From contig JAGBHM010000014.1 of assembly GCA_017935505.1 (NCBI GenBank), forward strand, positions 186,001-250,000: 64,000 nucleotides of DNA, read 5' to 3'. Below are positions 26,260 to 35,927 of the stretch, one piece after another; the first letter of the stretch is position 1; each line of letters opens with the position of its first letter. Below the pieces are notes generated by a model. That model searched no databases and was not told the DNA's origin. It saw only the letters and a list, made by a program, of their open reading frames with translations. The stretch comes from Bacteroidales bacterium. GTDB taxonomy: Bacteria; Bacteroidota; Bacteroidia; Bacteroidales; UBA932. The position numbers and the translations under genes are program-made.

Positions 26260-27690
26260 TCAGTTTGAGCTGCCGTTATTCCAGTTTTTATTCCATTTGA
26301 GTACTGCTTCAGGAATATTTACCTCAAGATGCGATTCTGTAAATGGATATACTGTGTTTGTGCCATGTACTTTGTGTCCGTATCCTGCCTTCAGGTATGC
26401 AAACAGCGGATCGTTCCACAATCTCTTCATTTCAAAGAAGAAGAGACCGTTGCCCAGATTCTCTCTTATACTCTCTTCAACGCAGAATTTGATGAGCTTA
26501 TCTTTGGTATCGATATCTGCAGGAACAGCTGCATCTGCCTCCGGCATACGGTATTTTCTCAACTCTTTAAGAATATTTTTAGCTGCATTTGCTTCCCCTG
26601 CACGCGCTTCACACTCAGCAAGAACAAGGTATAGACCGTATGAGGTTATTCCCATAGGGGTATCTTCTCCGGTTACAACGCGGTGCAGGCCATTGTCTTC
26701 TTCATCGAAACGGTATTGTCTTCTGTCGGTGGCACTATATAGCGCATAATATTCCGGTTTTGCATACATGGTCGCAGTTGTTTGATAATAAGGATAATAC
26801 CATGAAATACAATCATTGAAACCGATGCTGTTTCTCATATATTCAATATTGTCGAAATGGTATACGCCGTCATATATTATCTCATCCGGTTCCATAGTAT
26901 TCAGATCATAGAATTTGGCTGAATTGTTCTCATCTGCATACTGCTTTGCAAGCCTCATGGCCTCCAGCGCCTTGTCATACTTGTTCATGTAGTGGTATAC
27001 ATGTCCCATCATGGCATATGCATCGGCCTTTTCAATTCTGAAGGTATATGCAGTGTTGTTTCTGATATGAGCGCATGACTCTTCCATCTCTTTTGTAATG
27101 AAGTCAAAGAGTTCTTTCATGGTAGCCCTTTCAAATGTCTCCTGCAGAGTGTTGGACTCGGTAATTATAGGCAGGCCAGGTGTGTTTTCTGCATAAGATT
27201 CATCATATGGTTTCAGATATATCTGAGCTATGCGGAACAATATCCATGAACGGAAAACCCTTGCCTCAGACAAAGTAGCTAGCTTGTCAACCTCAGCTGC
27301 TTCTGTTGACATTACATTATTTATTATAAGGTTGAGGGCATATGTGTTGCTGTTGTATCCCCAATCTCCAGGCATGTCATCAGGGAGCAGAAAATTCTTC
27401 TCATACTGATAGCATGCACGACCCTGCTGACCCATCTCAGAAGCAAGCTGGTTAAGGCTGCGCTCGGTTACAATATACTCATCACTCAAAATAGGGAAGT
27501 AGAGTTTGCCGTTAAAGTCAATAGTCCATTTTATCATGTCAAAAGAGGTAAGCAGACCTTCATAGTGCTTGTATTCCGATGGCACATCCTTGCCTCTTGG
27601 CTTTATTCCGAGAAAATCATCGGGATTACATGCGGATAGAAGCATTACGCATGCAAGTATTGTATATATAAATTTTATATTGTGTTTCAT
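26260..27690 (-). CDS. SusD/RagB-like nutrient-binding outer-membrane lipoprotein
   Basis: A 476-residue lipoprotein with signal sequence and lipobox LLSAC, followed by the usual SusD N-terminus (NPDDFLGIKPRGKDVPSEY). A TPR-rich middle includes ADAYAMMGHVYHYMNKYDKALEA. The C-terminal RagB/SusD region contains LVLAECEARAGEANAAKNIL and ENLGNGLFFFEMKRLW. SusD caps the SusC barrel and helps capture substrate. It is 11 nt after the SusC gene. The substrate cannot be told; the absence of glycoside hydrolases nearby and the presence of peptide-oriented genes suggests it is not a classic polysaccharide locus. Confidence 0.92.
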   Translation of the reverse strand: MKHNIKFIYTILACVMLLSACNPDDFLGIKPRGKDVPSEYKHYEGLLTSFDMIKWTIDFNGKLYFPILSDEYIVTERSLNQLASEMGQQGRACYQYEKNFLLPDDMPGDWGYNSNTYALNLIINNVMSTEAAEVDKLATLSEARVFRSWILFRIAQIYLKPYDESYAENTPGLPIITESNTLQETFERATMKELFDFITKEMEESCAHIRNNTAYTFRIEKADAYAMMGHVYHYMNKYDKALEAMRLAKQYADENNSAKFYDLNTMEPDEIIYDGVYHFDNIEYMRNSIGFNDCISWYYPYYQTTATMYAKPEYYALYSATDRRQYRFDEEDNGLHRVVTGEDTPMGITSYGLYLVLAECEARAGEANAAKNILKELRKYRMPEADAAVPADIDTKDKLIKFCVEESIRENLGNGLFFFEMKRLWNDPLFAYLKAGYGHKVHGTNTVYPFTESHLEVNIPEAVLKWNKNWNNGSSN

Positions 27691-27701
27691 AATCAGTTCA
27701 T

Positions 27702-30700
27702 TTAGAAATTAATAGAAAGTCCTGCACTCCAGTATGCCCCGTAGCTGTCGGCTCCAAGTCCAATTTCTGGATCTATTCCACGGCTGTTTGCTACAATTTT
27801 GAGCAAGTCATGACCGGTAACCCTGAATCTCATACCTTGGATTCTCAATTTGTCGCATGCTTTCTTAGGTAAATTGTAAGAGAGTGTCAATTCCCTCAGT
27901 TTTGCATATGATGCTGAGTCATACATTACATCTGCATCGCCGAAGAGCGAGCTTGAACTCCATGCATCTCTATTGGCATAATAAGGGTCTTCGTATGCCG
28001 AAGGAATTATGGTATGCTCTTCATCACCAGGTTTCCTCCATCTATTATCCAGATCTGAAGATCTGTTGTAATTCAATCGGCCCGACAAACTGGTATACCC
28101 ATATACATTCATCTTATGTCCGAGGTTAAAGATGAACATTGCTGTAAGGTCAAATCCTTTGTAGCTGAAAGTGTTTGTAAATGAACCACTCCATTTTGGT
28201 ACTGTTGTGCCGAGGCAATATGCGTCGTTGGCTTCAAATTTATTATAGTCATATTGGATATTGCCCTCTGCATCATATGCTTGAGGAACACCATCCTCAT
28301 GTCTGAGGCCAGCCCATTTTATGCCCCAGATTGCACCGGCTGCATACCCTTCGGTATATGCTCCATAATATATTTTCTCCCAAAGAGAGGTAGTAGGAAC
28401 CTTATAATATTCAAGGACTTTGTTCTTGTTGTATGAGATATTGAGATTAGAAGTCCATGTAAATTCTTTGCTTTGGATGTTTACAGTATTCAAAGAGAGC
28501 TCAATACCCTGGTTCTCAAGAGATCCTACGTTTGCATATATTGAACTGTAACCGGTAAGGACATTAAGAGCCTTGTCTGAGAGAAGGTCTGTTGTCTTTT
28601 TGTGGTACAGATCCAATGCTCCGTTGATTCTGTAGTTGAGGAATGAGAAGTCAACTCCAAGGTTCCATGTCCTTGTCTTCTCCCAACCAATCTTTTTGTT
28701 GCTAGGTGATTTTATTACATATCCGTTATTGTTGTCGAAATTGCTTCCACCAACATATACGCCTATGATGTCATAGGGACCACCCATTGTCGGAAGAGGT
28801 GAGTTTCCTGAGTGTCCCCAGCTTGCTCTGAGGGTCAAGTTGTTCACCCAGTCTGCATTCTGCATGAATTTCTCCTCTTTGATTCTCCACGACAGACCTA
28901 CAGAGCCTATCGGTTTGTATTGAGAGTTCACATCTGTTCCAAAAAGGTTACTCTGGTCAATACGGGCACTTCCGTTGATGCTGTACTTATTCTTGAATGT
29001 GTAGGCAAGGTTACCATAATATGATACATATCTCAATACATTTTCACTTTGGCTCGACTCATCTGTCTGAACATATCCATAGTCTCCAAAATAGTTCATG
29101 AAGAAACCGTTGGCAGCTGTAATATCATAACTTGTATTGGTCATGGTCTGATAATCATAACCTCTCTCGTATGAGTAGTAGCCTTTGGTCTTGTTCTCCC
29201 TATATTCAGTACCTATCAGGGCTGTAATCTGATGGTTTGAACCGTCGAAAGAACCGTTGTATGATATCTGGTTACGTACAGTCCAGTCTGATGTAAAACT
29301 GTCATTTACTTCAAAGTCACCACCTCTCTCCGGCAATATCTGCTCCATGTTCATGGTTGTTGCGGAGATTCTGTCGTGTCTTACCTGCCAGGTCTCTCCA
29401 GGAATATAGAACTCCTGATTTGATGCTCCTCTGAGGTATTGGAATCTCAATTCATAAGCAATTCCATTCCAGATATTTGCTTTGAGTCCTGTGTTGGCTC
29501 TAACTCTTGTGTCTTTTGTTTTTCTGAAAGATTTGAAGAAGTCTTCCACAGGATGATATTCTGTTGAAATTCCCAATTCACGCTCTATCCTGGCACGTTC
29601 AGGAGCATACATTGCATACTCATTGTAATCGGCCCAAGTGCCATCTTCATTTTTGAGCATGGCATACGGAAGCATACCTGAGTATGGATTGTCCCAATTT
29701 ATCAGATTCATGAAATCGTGATGCTCACTTCTCTCTGAATGTGAAACGTTGAGTGTAAGGTCCCATGTAAGCCATTTTGAAACCTTGTACTCCTGTTTGA
29801 TATTCATTTTATAGGTGTTGTCTGTATTGTGGAAATTTCCCTGGTCGCCTTCGTATCCGAAAGAGCCGAACACTTTAAATCTATCTGTTCCACCGCTCAA
29901 CGAGATGTTATGGCTGGTATTCCACATATTTGTCATCATCAGATCTTTGTACATTGCATAGCCGTCCTGGTTTGCAAGGACACCGAGCTTGCGGTCTCTC
30001 TCATCTTTTGATATTATGCCACGCTGCCAGTCATACAATATCTGCTCATGCGGAAATACCACAGGAGTGTCATACCCCATAATTCCCAATCCATCTATTG
30101 AGTTGGTTACAATATCCCATGAGTAAGCTGTTTGGTAATCAGGATTTTCGAACAATTCAACGGCATTCTTTATAAAGGTCTTGCTATCCATTAGTTTATA
30201 ATACTCAAGACTTGGAATTCCTTTGAATGTGAAGTTGCCATCATAGCTTACATTTATTCTTCCATTGGTATTCTTTCCTGTTTTTGAGGTTATTACAATA
30301 ACTCCGTTTGCCGCTCTCGAACCCCAGATAGAGACTGCTGTCGCATCTTTCAATACTGTTACTGAGGCCACATCGTTTGCGGAGAGCAAAGACTCTACAT
30401 CTTCTGTAGAGACTGCTACTCCATCCAAAACAAACAGAGGTTCCTGATTTGAGTGGATTGATGTTATACCGCGAACAAGGTATTTCTGCTCTGCATTATT
30501 GGCAGTGTTTACTGTAAAGCCCGCAGCTGCTCCCTCGAGACCTTCAAGAATGCTGCCTCTTGCCATTGCAGAAGATTTTACCTCATCACCCTTTATTACA
30601 CTGAATGAAGCGGTACTTCTCTCTTTTGAAATTGTCTGATAACCTGTTACGATAACATCGTCGAGAACTTCGATATTGGGGTTAAGGGTGATGTCGAGCA

Positions 30701-31235
30701 TAGAGCGTCCGTTTATCGGAAGAGTCTGCTCTTCAAAACCTATAGCTACAAAATTAAGTCTTGTATCGGCAGGAACTGATATCTCATAATTTCCATTGTC
30801 ATCGCAAACTGCATATGCATCGGTTTTTGTATCTCTTACAACTGCACCGGGAATTGTAGCTCCAGTATCATCTTTTACAATACCTCTGACTTTGATTTGT
30901 TTGGTTTGAGAGGATGTAGCCTGCTTTTTTACCGGATTGAGAATAATCTGTTTTCCAACAATTCTGTAGGTGATGCCGTAAGGTGCAAGAATTTTCTTGA
31001 GAGTGCTCTCCAGATCTGCATTGTTGGCTGTTGCCGAGATTTTTATTTTGTCGGCATCAATATTGTCGGTAAATGCAAAACTTAATGAAGTCTGCTGTTG
31101 GATCTGTTCCATTACCTCCCGTAATGAAACATCCTTACAATTGAGTGTCACTCTGTTCTGGGCAAACAATGTAATCGAGAGCCCCAAAGTAAGCACCATT
31201 GTAACAAATAGTGATTTTAGTTCAGTTTTATACAT
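27702..31235 (-). CDS. SusC/RagA-like TonB-dependent receptor with STN signalling domain
   Basis: A 1177-residue outer-membrane transporter. After the signal peptide comes an STN domain (about 28-100, VTLNCKDVSLREVMEQIQQQ), a carboxypeptidase-D-like regulatory domain (KVRGIVKDDTGATIPGA), a TonB box region DDVIVTGYQ, the plug, and a 22-strand barrel ending in YWSAGLSINF. The STN domain is the part that contacts FecR-type anti-sigma factors, so this receptor probably signals to the divergent ECF sigma/FecR pair. No clean TAnnTTTG box is seen upstream (a one-mismatch TAAATTTA lies on the minus strand near 31275), which would fit control by the ECF sigma factor. Confidence 0.95.
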   Translation of the reverse strand: MYKTELKSLFVTMVLTLGLSITLFAQNRVTLNCKDVSLREVMEQIQQQTSLSFAFTDNIDADKIKISATANNADLESTLKKILAPYGITYRIVGKQIILNPVKKQATSSQTKQIKVRGIVKDDTGATIPGAVVRDTKTDAYAVCDDNGNYEISVPADTRLNFVAIGFEEQTLPINGRSMLDITLNPNIEVLDDVIVTGYQTISKERSTASFSVIKGDEVKSSAMARGSILEGLEGAAAGFTVNTANNAEQKYLVRGITSIHSNQEPLFVLDGVAVSTEDVESLLSANDVASVTVLKDATAVSIWGSRAANGVIVITSKTGKNTNGRINVSYDGNFTFKGIPSLEYYKLMDSKTFIKNAVELFENPDYQTAYSWDIVTNSIDGLGIMGYDTPVVFPHEQILYDWQRGIISKDERDRKLGVLANQDGYAMYKDLMMTNMWNTSHNISLSGGTDRFKVFGSFGYEGDQGNFHNTDNTYKMNIKQEYKVSKWLTWDLTLNVSHSERSEHHDFMNLINWDNPYSGMLPYAMLKNEDGTWADYNEYAMYAPERARIERELGISTEYHPVEDFFKSFRKTKDTRVRANTGLKANIWNGIAYELRFQYLRGASNQEFYIPGETWQVRHDRISATTMNMEQILPERGGDFEVNDSFTSDWTVRNQISYNGSFDGSNHQITALIGTEYRENKTKGYYSYERGYDYQTMTNTSYDITAANGFFMNYFGDYGYVQTDESSQSENVLRYVSYYGNLAYTFKNKYSINGSARIDQSNLFGTDVNSQYKPIGSVGLSWRIKEEKFMQNADWVNNLTLRASWGHSGNSPLPTMGGPYDIIGVYVGGSNFDNNNGYVIKSPSNKKIGWEKTRTWNLGVDFSFLNYRINGALDLYHKKTTDLLSDKALNVLTGYSSIYANVGSLENQGIELSLNTVNIQSKEFTWTSNLNISYNKNKVLEYYKVPTTSLWEKIYYGAYTEGYAAGAIWGIKWAGLRHEDGVPQAYDAEGNIQYDYNKFEANDAYCLGTTVPKWSGSFTNTFSYKGFDLTAMFIFNLGHKMNVYGYTSLSGRLNYNRSSDLDNRWRKPGDEEHTIIPSAYEDPYYANRDAWSSSSLFGDADVMYDSASYAKLRELTLSYNLPKKACDKLRIQGMRFRVTGHDLLKIVANSRGIDPEIGLGADSYGAYWSAGLSINF

Positions 31236-31321
31236 ATTGGTTTAATTAGGTTATTATATATACCGATGGTCATAAATTTACCCTATTGGCTGCTGTACAT
31301 TTTTATTTTGCAGATAATTTA

Positions 31322-31329
31322 TATATTTG
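31322..31329 (+). promoter_or_regulatory. -7 promoter box of the ECF sigma gene
   Basis: TATATTTG matches TAnnTTTG, 23 nt before the ATG at 31353. No clear -33 element. Confidence 0.5.
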
Positions 31330-31352
31330 CCCGATAAAATCTCCCCAAAATA

Positions 31353-31934
31353 ATGTCTGATAGAGAAGCGAAATATAGAGATCTGTTCGAGAAGATTTAT
31401 ACAGACCATTATAGCAAAGTTAAATATTTTGCGATGCAATATCTTAATGATGAGGAGGATGCATGTAATGTTGCACAAGAGGTCTTTGCTTCTTTCTGGG
31501 TGAATATAGAGAATGTCGATTTTAACAAGAATATTCTTGCCTACCTGCTTACCGCTGCAAAAAACAAGTCTTTGAATATACTCTCAAGGGAGTCATACAA
31601 AAATAAATACAGGAGTGATGTAATTAATGACTACTATCAGACAATCAACCAGAAGTTGCTGAAAGACAATGTTACATCCAATATTTTTGGGAAAGAGATA
31701 GAGGTGATCCTTCAGAAGGCATTTGAACAGATGCCCCAATATGTAAAGGAGACATTTGTCATGTGCAAACTGAAAGGCTTCAAGCAGAGGGAGGTGGCAA
31801 TCATACTGGGCATATCTGAAAAGACTGTGGAACAGAGAATGAAGAGGGCTATGATGGTGATAAGGAGAGAATTTAAAGATTATCTTCCTTTTTTGTTTCT
31901 GTTTTTTAAAATAGGATTGTATATATATAAGTAA
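31353..31934 (+). CDS. ECF-type RNA polymerase sigma factor
   Basis: A 193-residue sigma-70 family regulator with region 2 (YTDHYSKVKYFAMQYLNDEE, then DACNVAQEVFASFWVN) and region 4 (MPQYVKETFVMCKLKGFKQR, then EVAIILGISEKTVEQRMKRA). The C-terminus carries a short hydrophobic tail FLFLFFKIGLYIY, seen in many Bacteroidota ECF factors. It is divergent from the STN-containing SusC and 11 nt upstream of its FecR-type anti-sigma factor, the standard cell-surface signalling layout. Likely targets are the SusC operon and perhaps the genes after fecR. Confidence 0.93.
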   Translation: MSDREAKYRDLFEKIYTDHYSKVKYFAMQYLNDEEDACNVAQEVFASFWVNIENVDFNKNILAYLLTAAKNKSLNILSRESYKNKYRSDVINDYYQTINQKLLKDNVTSNIFGKEIEVILQKAFEQMPQYVKETFVMCKLKGFKQREVAIILGISEKTVEQRMKRAMMVIRREFKDYLPFLFLFFKIGLYIYK

Positions 31935-31945
31935 TACATAGTTTT

Positions 31946-32974
31946 ATGGATAAGGGGAAATTATACAGATACTTGAAAGGGGAGGCCACGGAAGCTGAGT
32001 TGAAGGAGATAAACGGATGGATCGATGAATCTGCCGAAAACAGGCGGTATTTGGCAGAACTTAAAGCCACGTGGGTGCTCTCGACTATGCCAGACACCAA
32101 ATCGGATATCAGAAATTTTGTACATCGAGATTTTGTCCGTGATGATATTGCAGGCAAACCGCATGGCCGCAAGAGAATATCTGTCAACCCTTTCCTATTC
32201 TATTCTGCAGCCGCAGCCCTTTTGATTTTACTTGTTCTCAATACTGTGCAACTAGTGCATACTCCTGATAAGAATGACAACCGGATAGCAATTTCATCAA
32301 TAGATAAGGAGGAGATTTGCAATATATATACAGAAAAGGGAACCAAAGCAACGGTTTCATTGCCGGATGGTTCAAAGGTATGGCTCAATTCCGATTCAAA
32401 AATCTCCTATCCTGTAAGATTTCCTGGAGATACCAGAGAGGTCAACCTTAGCGGAGAGGCCTATTTTGAGGTAGTTTCCGACTCATTGAAGCCCATGATT
32501 GTAACGACATCCAAAGGCTATATGGTGAAAGTGTTGGGTACAAAGTTCCATATAAAGAGTTATGAGAATGATACTTACTCAAAAGTGACACTCAATAGTG
32601 GAAATATAAAGTTGATATGTCCTGCAGATAATCATCAGAAGTGTACCGAAATAGGGATGAAGCCCAATGAGACAGTAATACTTGGCAAGGTTGAAGTTCC
32701 AAAAGTCGTGACTCAGACTGTGAGGACAAATTCAAATGACGTGGCATGGAAACGTGGTGAACTGGTTTTTGACCGTACACCGATGAGCGAGGCCATAAAG
32801 ATGATAGAGAGGTGGCATGGAGCAACATTTACAGTGAACAATAATGCTCTTTTTAACCGTAAGCTTACCGCAACTTTCAAAACCGAGTCGCTTGTCCAGA
32901 TTCTTGAGGTTATAAAAATGCTTACAGGCATTGAGTATACAATAGAGGATGGAAATATGGTTATATTGAAGTGA
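31946..32974 (+). CDS. FecR-type anti-sigma factor
   Basis: A 342-residue inner-membrane protein. The cytoplasmic N-terminus (KGKLYRYLKGEATEAELKEI, about residues 3-22) binds the sigma factor; one membrane helix (FLFYSAAAALLILLVLNTVQ) follows near residue 80; the periplasmic part has the FecR domain (KATVSLPDGSKVWLNSDSKI) and a DUF4974-type C-terminal domain (MSEAIKMIERWHGATFTVNN). The periplasmic part senses the STN domain of the partner receptor. It begins 11 nt after the sigma gene. Confidence 0.93.
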   Translation: MDKGKLYRYLKGEATEAELKEINGWIDESAENRRYLAELKATWVLSTMPDTKSDIRNFVHRDFVRDDIAGKPHGRKRISVNPFLFYSAAAALLILLVLNTVQLVHTPDKNDNRIAISSIDKEEICNIYTEKGTKATVSLPDGSKVWLNSDSKISYPVRFPGDTREVNLSGEAYFEVVSDSLKPMIVTTSKGYMVKVLGTKFHIKSYENDTYSKVTLNSGNIKLICPADNHQKCTEIGMKPNETVILGKVEVPKVVTQTVRTNSNDVAWKRGELVFDRTPMSEAIKMIERWHGATFTVNNNALFNRKLTATFKTESLVQILEVIKMLTGIEYTIEDGNMVILK

Positions 32975-33059
32975 TGCAGCCCATAGGTACGGTGTAATTT
33001 TTTTTAGGGAATATCTGGCTTGAAGTGTATCCTTGAGGTAGGCTTTGAGCCTCTTTTAT

Positions 33060-33067
33060 TAAATTTG
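33060..33067 (+). promoter_or_regulatory. -7 promoter box before the amidotransferase-like pair
   Basis: TAAATTTG matches TAnnTTTG, 29 nt before the ATG at 33097. Just upstream a weak hairpin (GGCT/AGCC near 33041-33053) followed by TTTTATT may end the fecR transcript. Confidence 0.5.
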
Positions 33068-33096
33068 TATAGCAATTAACATTAAAACCCATATCT

Positions 33097-34479
33097 ATGA
33101 AAAGCCCTAAAATTCTTTTGATGGTTGGTGTTATGCTGTTTGCGGCATCAACTGTCTCTTATGCACAAAACAAAAGCAAGAAGAAAGCTGATGCACCAAA
33201 GGTGGAGCATTGTGATGGCGATTGCTGTAAAGCAAACTCTTATGGTTATTACAAGGATGTGTTCATGGACAGTGGCATCAATGTCACTTCACGCCGGGAT
33301 CTTCCAGCAACTCGTTTCTTGGGTCTCTCAATGGAGGCATTTGTTTCGGCTCCACATTCTCCAAATAAATTGACATTGCGTGATACTGTAATCCAGAATG
33401 AGATGATTTGCGGTTCGGCCGATGATTTGAACGGTATTTTACTTTACCCAGACGGTGAGCCACGTTTCAGAATGATCTACATGAACGGCGGAAGAGCTAC
33501 AAAACATGGCAATTCGCTTACTCCTAAAGGCAGGGCAAATATTCAGCAGTTCCTTGCAAATGGAGGTTCTTATGTGGGTACCTGTGCCGGCATGTTCATT
33601 GCATCTCTTGGTGTATACAAAAAAGGCTCTGAGTTTAAACCGAATGATTCATATATGGCATTATGGGAGGGTACAACCCACAGCTCAGGCTTGAGTACAA
33701 ACTATACCTCAATGAAGGTGATAAAAGATAGCCCTCTTCTGAAATATTATGACTTTGGCGGTGACATGAGAATTGATAGTGTATATCATAATGGTGGCGG
33801 ATTTGCTTATTATGGTGAAGGTTGCATTATTCCTGAGGGGACAGAACCTCTTCTCAAATACATCTACGATACTGTTGGAAAAAATGTGAAGGCAAGACAG
33901 ATTCATGATCAGGTTAGTACTTGGGCATACAAGAAAAATGATGAGAGCGGAAGACTTGTCATAACCGGTTCGCATCCTGAAGGTGTTGCTGTAGGTGAGC
34001 GCCTTGAGTATATGGCGGCAATGATGAGATATGCAATGGATGGAAACGGCAGACCTACTGTTAAAGGTGAGCTGGTTGATGGCCAATTGCGTGAAATGAA
34101 CAAGAAGACTTCAGATAATGAACCTCTCTATACAAGAATAGGTGATCGTCAGTATCATCATTTTACTGTAACAATACCTAAGGACGCCAAACGTGCGGTA
34201 ATCTATTTGAAAGGTTACAAGGATGAGGATGATTTCGATCTTACATTGTGTGCTAAAGAAGGCGGTTATGCTTTTGCCCACAATACTCAGTGCAAGAATG
34301 TGGCACGCGGATGCGAGAAGAAACTTGTAGTTGATGCACCGGCAGAGGGTGTGCTCTATGTATCGGTATTTTGCGAAACTACTGTAGAGTCGCATTTCGG
34401 CAAGTATGGAACAGAGTACAAAGGTCGTACAGATGTACTCAACGGTGTGCCTTACAGTATAAAAGTTGAAATTGAGTAA
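33097..34479 (+). CDS. Exported class I glutamine-amidotransferase-like (BPL_N-type) protein with PPC-like C-terminus, copy 1
   Basis: A 460-residue exported protein (signal peptide, cleavage near SYAQ23). It has a nucleophile elbow GGSYVGTCAGMF (Cys163) and SHPEG (His293, Glu295), the Cys-His-Glu arrangement of class I glutamine amidotransferases, here like the BPL_N domain found at the start of some biotin-protein ligases. A C-terminal beta domain from about 345 (FTVTIPKDAKRAVIYLKGYK, then DDFDLTLC) resembles the bacterial pre-peptidase C-terminal (PPC) fold. A Lys-rich stretch and a Cys cluster HCDGDCC (38-44) follow the signal. No synthetase domain is present, so its acceptor and substrate are unknown. 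A near neighbour downstream is a paralogue. Confidence 0.72.
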   Translation: MKSPKILLMVGVMLFAASTVSYAQNKSKKKADAPKVEHCDGDCCKANSYGYYKDVFMDSGINVTSRRDLPATRFLGLSMEAFVSAPHSPNKLTLRDTVIQNEMICGSADDLNGILLYPDGEPRFRMIYMNGGRATKHGNSLTPKGRANIQQFLANGGSYVGTCAGMFIASLGVYKKGSEFKPNDSYMALWEGTTHSSGLSTNYTSMKVIKDSPLLKYYDFGGDMRIDSVYHNGGGFAYYGEGCIIPEGTEPLLKYIYDTVGKNVKARQIHDQVSTWAYKKNDESGRLVITGSHPEGVAVGERLEYMAAMMRYAMDGNGRPTVKGELVDGQLREMNKKTSDNEPLYTRIGDRQYHHFTVTIPKDAKRAVIYLKGYKDEDDFDLTLCAKEGGYAFAHNTQCKNVARGCEKKLVVDAPAEGVLYVSVFCETTVESHFGKYGTEYKGRTDVLNGVPYSIKVEIE

Positions 34480-34500
34480 TAAACCTACAAGAATTGGATA

Positions 34501-35817
34501 ATGATGAAAAGATATATTACAATTGCATTTGCAGTTTTGTTTGCTGTAGCTTCAAATGCTCTATATTCACAGCAGTCAGATAGCCGTACTGGTTATTATA
34601 AAGATGTATTTATGGATAGCGGAATCAGACTCTCCGCTAAGAAATATCTGCCATCTGCAACAAACTCGGGATTCTCTATAGAGGCTTTCATACATTCAAA
34701 AAAAGTTACATTGAGAGATACAATGTTGCAGGTTGAGTGTTTTGGTGGTACTGATGAGGACTTGAACGGTATACTTCTCTATCCGGATGGAGAACCTCGC
34801 TTCAGAGTGCTTTTTGTAAATGGTGGTGGTGCTGCAAGCCACGGACGTTCACTCAAGGCTATAGGCCGTCAGCGCATCAGGGAGTTTATTGATGCAGGTG
34901 GTTCATACACAGGTTTCTGTGCAGGCGGTTACCTTGCTTCTACAGGTTGCTATCAGGATAATGGTTCATACAAATACCGCCTTAATGAGTATTTGAGCAT
35001 CTGGCCAGGCAAGAGCTACGATTCAAATCTGTCTGACAAACGCGTTACACATGTATTTGAAAAAGATAGCCCACTATTGAAATATTATGATTTTGGTGCA
35101 GATATGAAGGTGGACAGCATTTACCATAATAACGGTAGCTATCCTTCTCTCAACCCTCTTGATACAGTTCCTGATGGAACAGAGGTTCTTCTCAGATTTC
35201 AATATGATACAATTCCTCCTACAAGCAAGGTTGTTATACATAATCAGGCATCTTGCTGGGCATACAAGAAGAGTGCTCAGGCAGGTAGAGTTATAATGAT
35301 GTCATCACATCCGGAGGGTGTCTCTACAGGTGAGCGTCTGAACCTCACTTCATCATTGTTGGAGTATGCGGCCGACGGTAACGGCGAGGTCACTGTAAAA
35401 GGTGAACTTATCCCTGGCCAAGTACGTGAAATGAATAAAAAGACTACCGACAAAGATCCTCTTTATACAAGAATCGGAGACCGTCAGTATCATCATTTCA
35501 AGGTGGAAATCCCTAAAAAGGTGAAGAAAGCTACAATTATCCTTAATGGTTATAAAGGTGAGAATGACTTCGACCTTACTTTGGCAGTGTGCAAAGATGG
35601 CTTGGCATTCCACAACAAGACCGATATAAAGAATGTTTCATTGGGCTGCGACAAAGCATTGGTTCTTGACAAGCCTCAGGCTGGAACATGGTATATCTCA
35701 GTATTCTGCGAAACTACTGTAACTGCTGAAAATGGTGCCAATGGTGTAGTTTATACAGGCCGTACAGATGTACTCAATGGAGTGCCTTACAGCATAAAAG
35801 TGGAACTGGAGAAATAA
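34501..35817 (+). CDS. Exported class I glutamine-amidotransferase-like (BPL_N-type) protein with PPC-like C-terminus, copy 2
   Basis: A 438-residue paralogue of the preceding gene, 21 nt downstream and surely co-transcribed. It has a signal peptide (cleavage near YSQQ), nucleophile elbow GGSYTGFCAGGY (Cys140), SSHPEG (His270, Glu272), and the same PPC-like C-terminus ending in RTDVLNGVPYSIKVELE. Shared blocks include YYKDVFMDSGI, DLNGILLYPDGEPRF and DSPLLKYYDFG. It lacks the HCDGDCC cluster of copy 1. Retention of the triad in both copies argues for two active enzymes with different substrates. A strong terminator follows. Confidence 0.72.
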   Translation: MMKRYITIAFAVLFAVASNALYSQQSDSRTGYYKDVFMDSGIRLSAKKYLPSATNSGFSIEAFIHSKKVTLRDTMLQVECFGGTDEDLNGILLYPDGEPRFRVLFVNGGGAASHGRSLKAIGRQRIREFIDAGGSYTGFCAGGYLASTGCYQDNGSYKYRLNEYLSIWPGKSYDSNLSDKRVTHVFEKDSPLLKYYDFGADMKVDSIYHNNGSYPSLNPLDTVPDGTEVLLRFQYDTIPPTSKVVIHNQASCWAYKKSAQAGRVIMMSSHPEGVSTGERLNLTSSLLEYAADGNGEVTVKGELIPGQVREMNKKTTDKDPLYTRIGDRQYHHFKVEIPKKVKKATIILNGYKGENDFDLTLAVCKDGLAFHNKTDIKNVSLGCDKALVLDKPQAGTWYISVFCETTVTAENGANGVVYTGRTDVLNGVPYSIKVELEK

Positions 35818-35836
35818 ATTTATCCGATTTAATCGT

Positions 35837-35876
35837 AAAAACCGCTCTTGCAGACCTCTGTAGAGCGGTTTTTCTA
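35837..35876 (+). terminator. Terminator after the amidotransferase-like pair
   Basis: AAAACCGCTCT (from 35837) pairs with AGAGCGGTTTTT (35862-35873), then further T residues: a classic intrinsic terminator. Confidence 0.85.
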
Positions 35877-35878
35877 TT

Positions 35879-35886
35879 TATTTTTG
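35879..35886 (+). promoter_or_regulatory. -7 promoter box of the DUF4493-type lipoprotein gene
   Basis: TATTTTTG matches TAnnTTTG directly after the terminator and 41 nt before the ATG at 35928. Confidence 0.5.
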
Positions 35887-35927
35887 TGCAGAGTCGCAGA
35901 CAAACATGCATATAAAATATATTGGTG

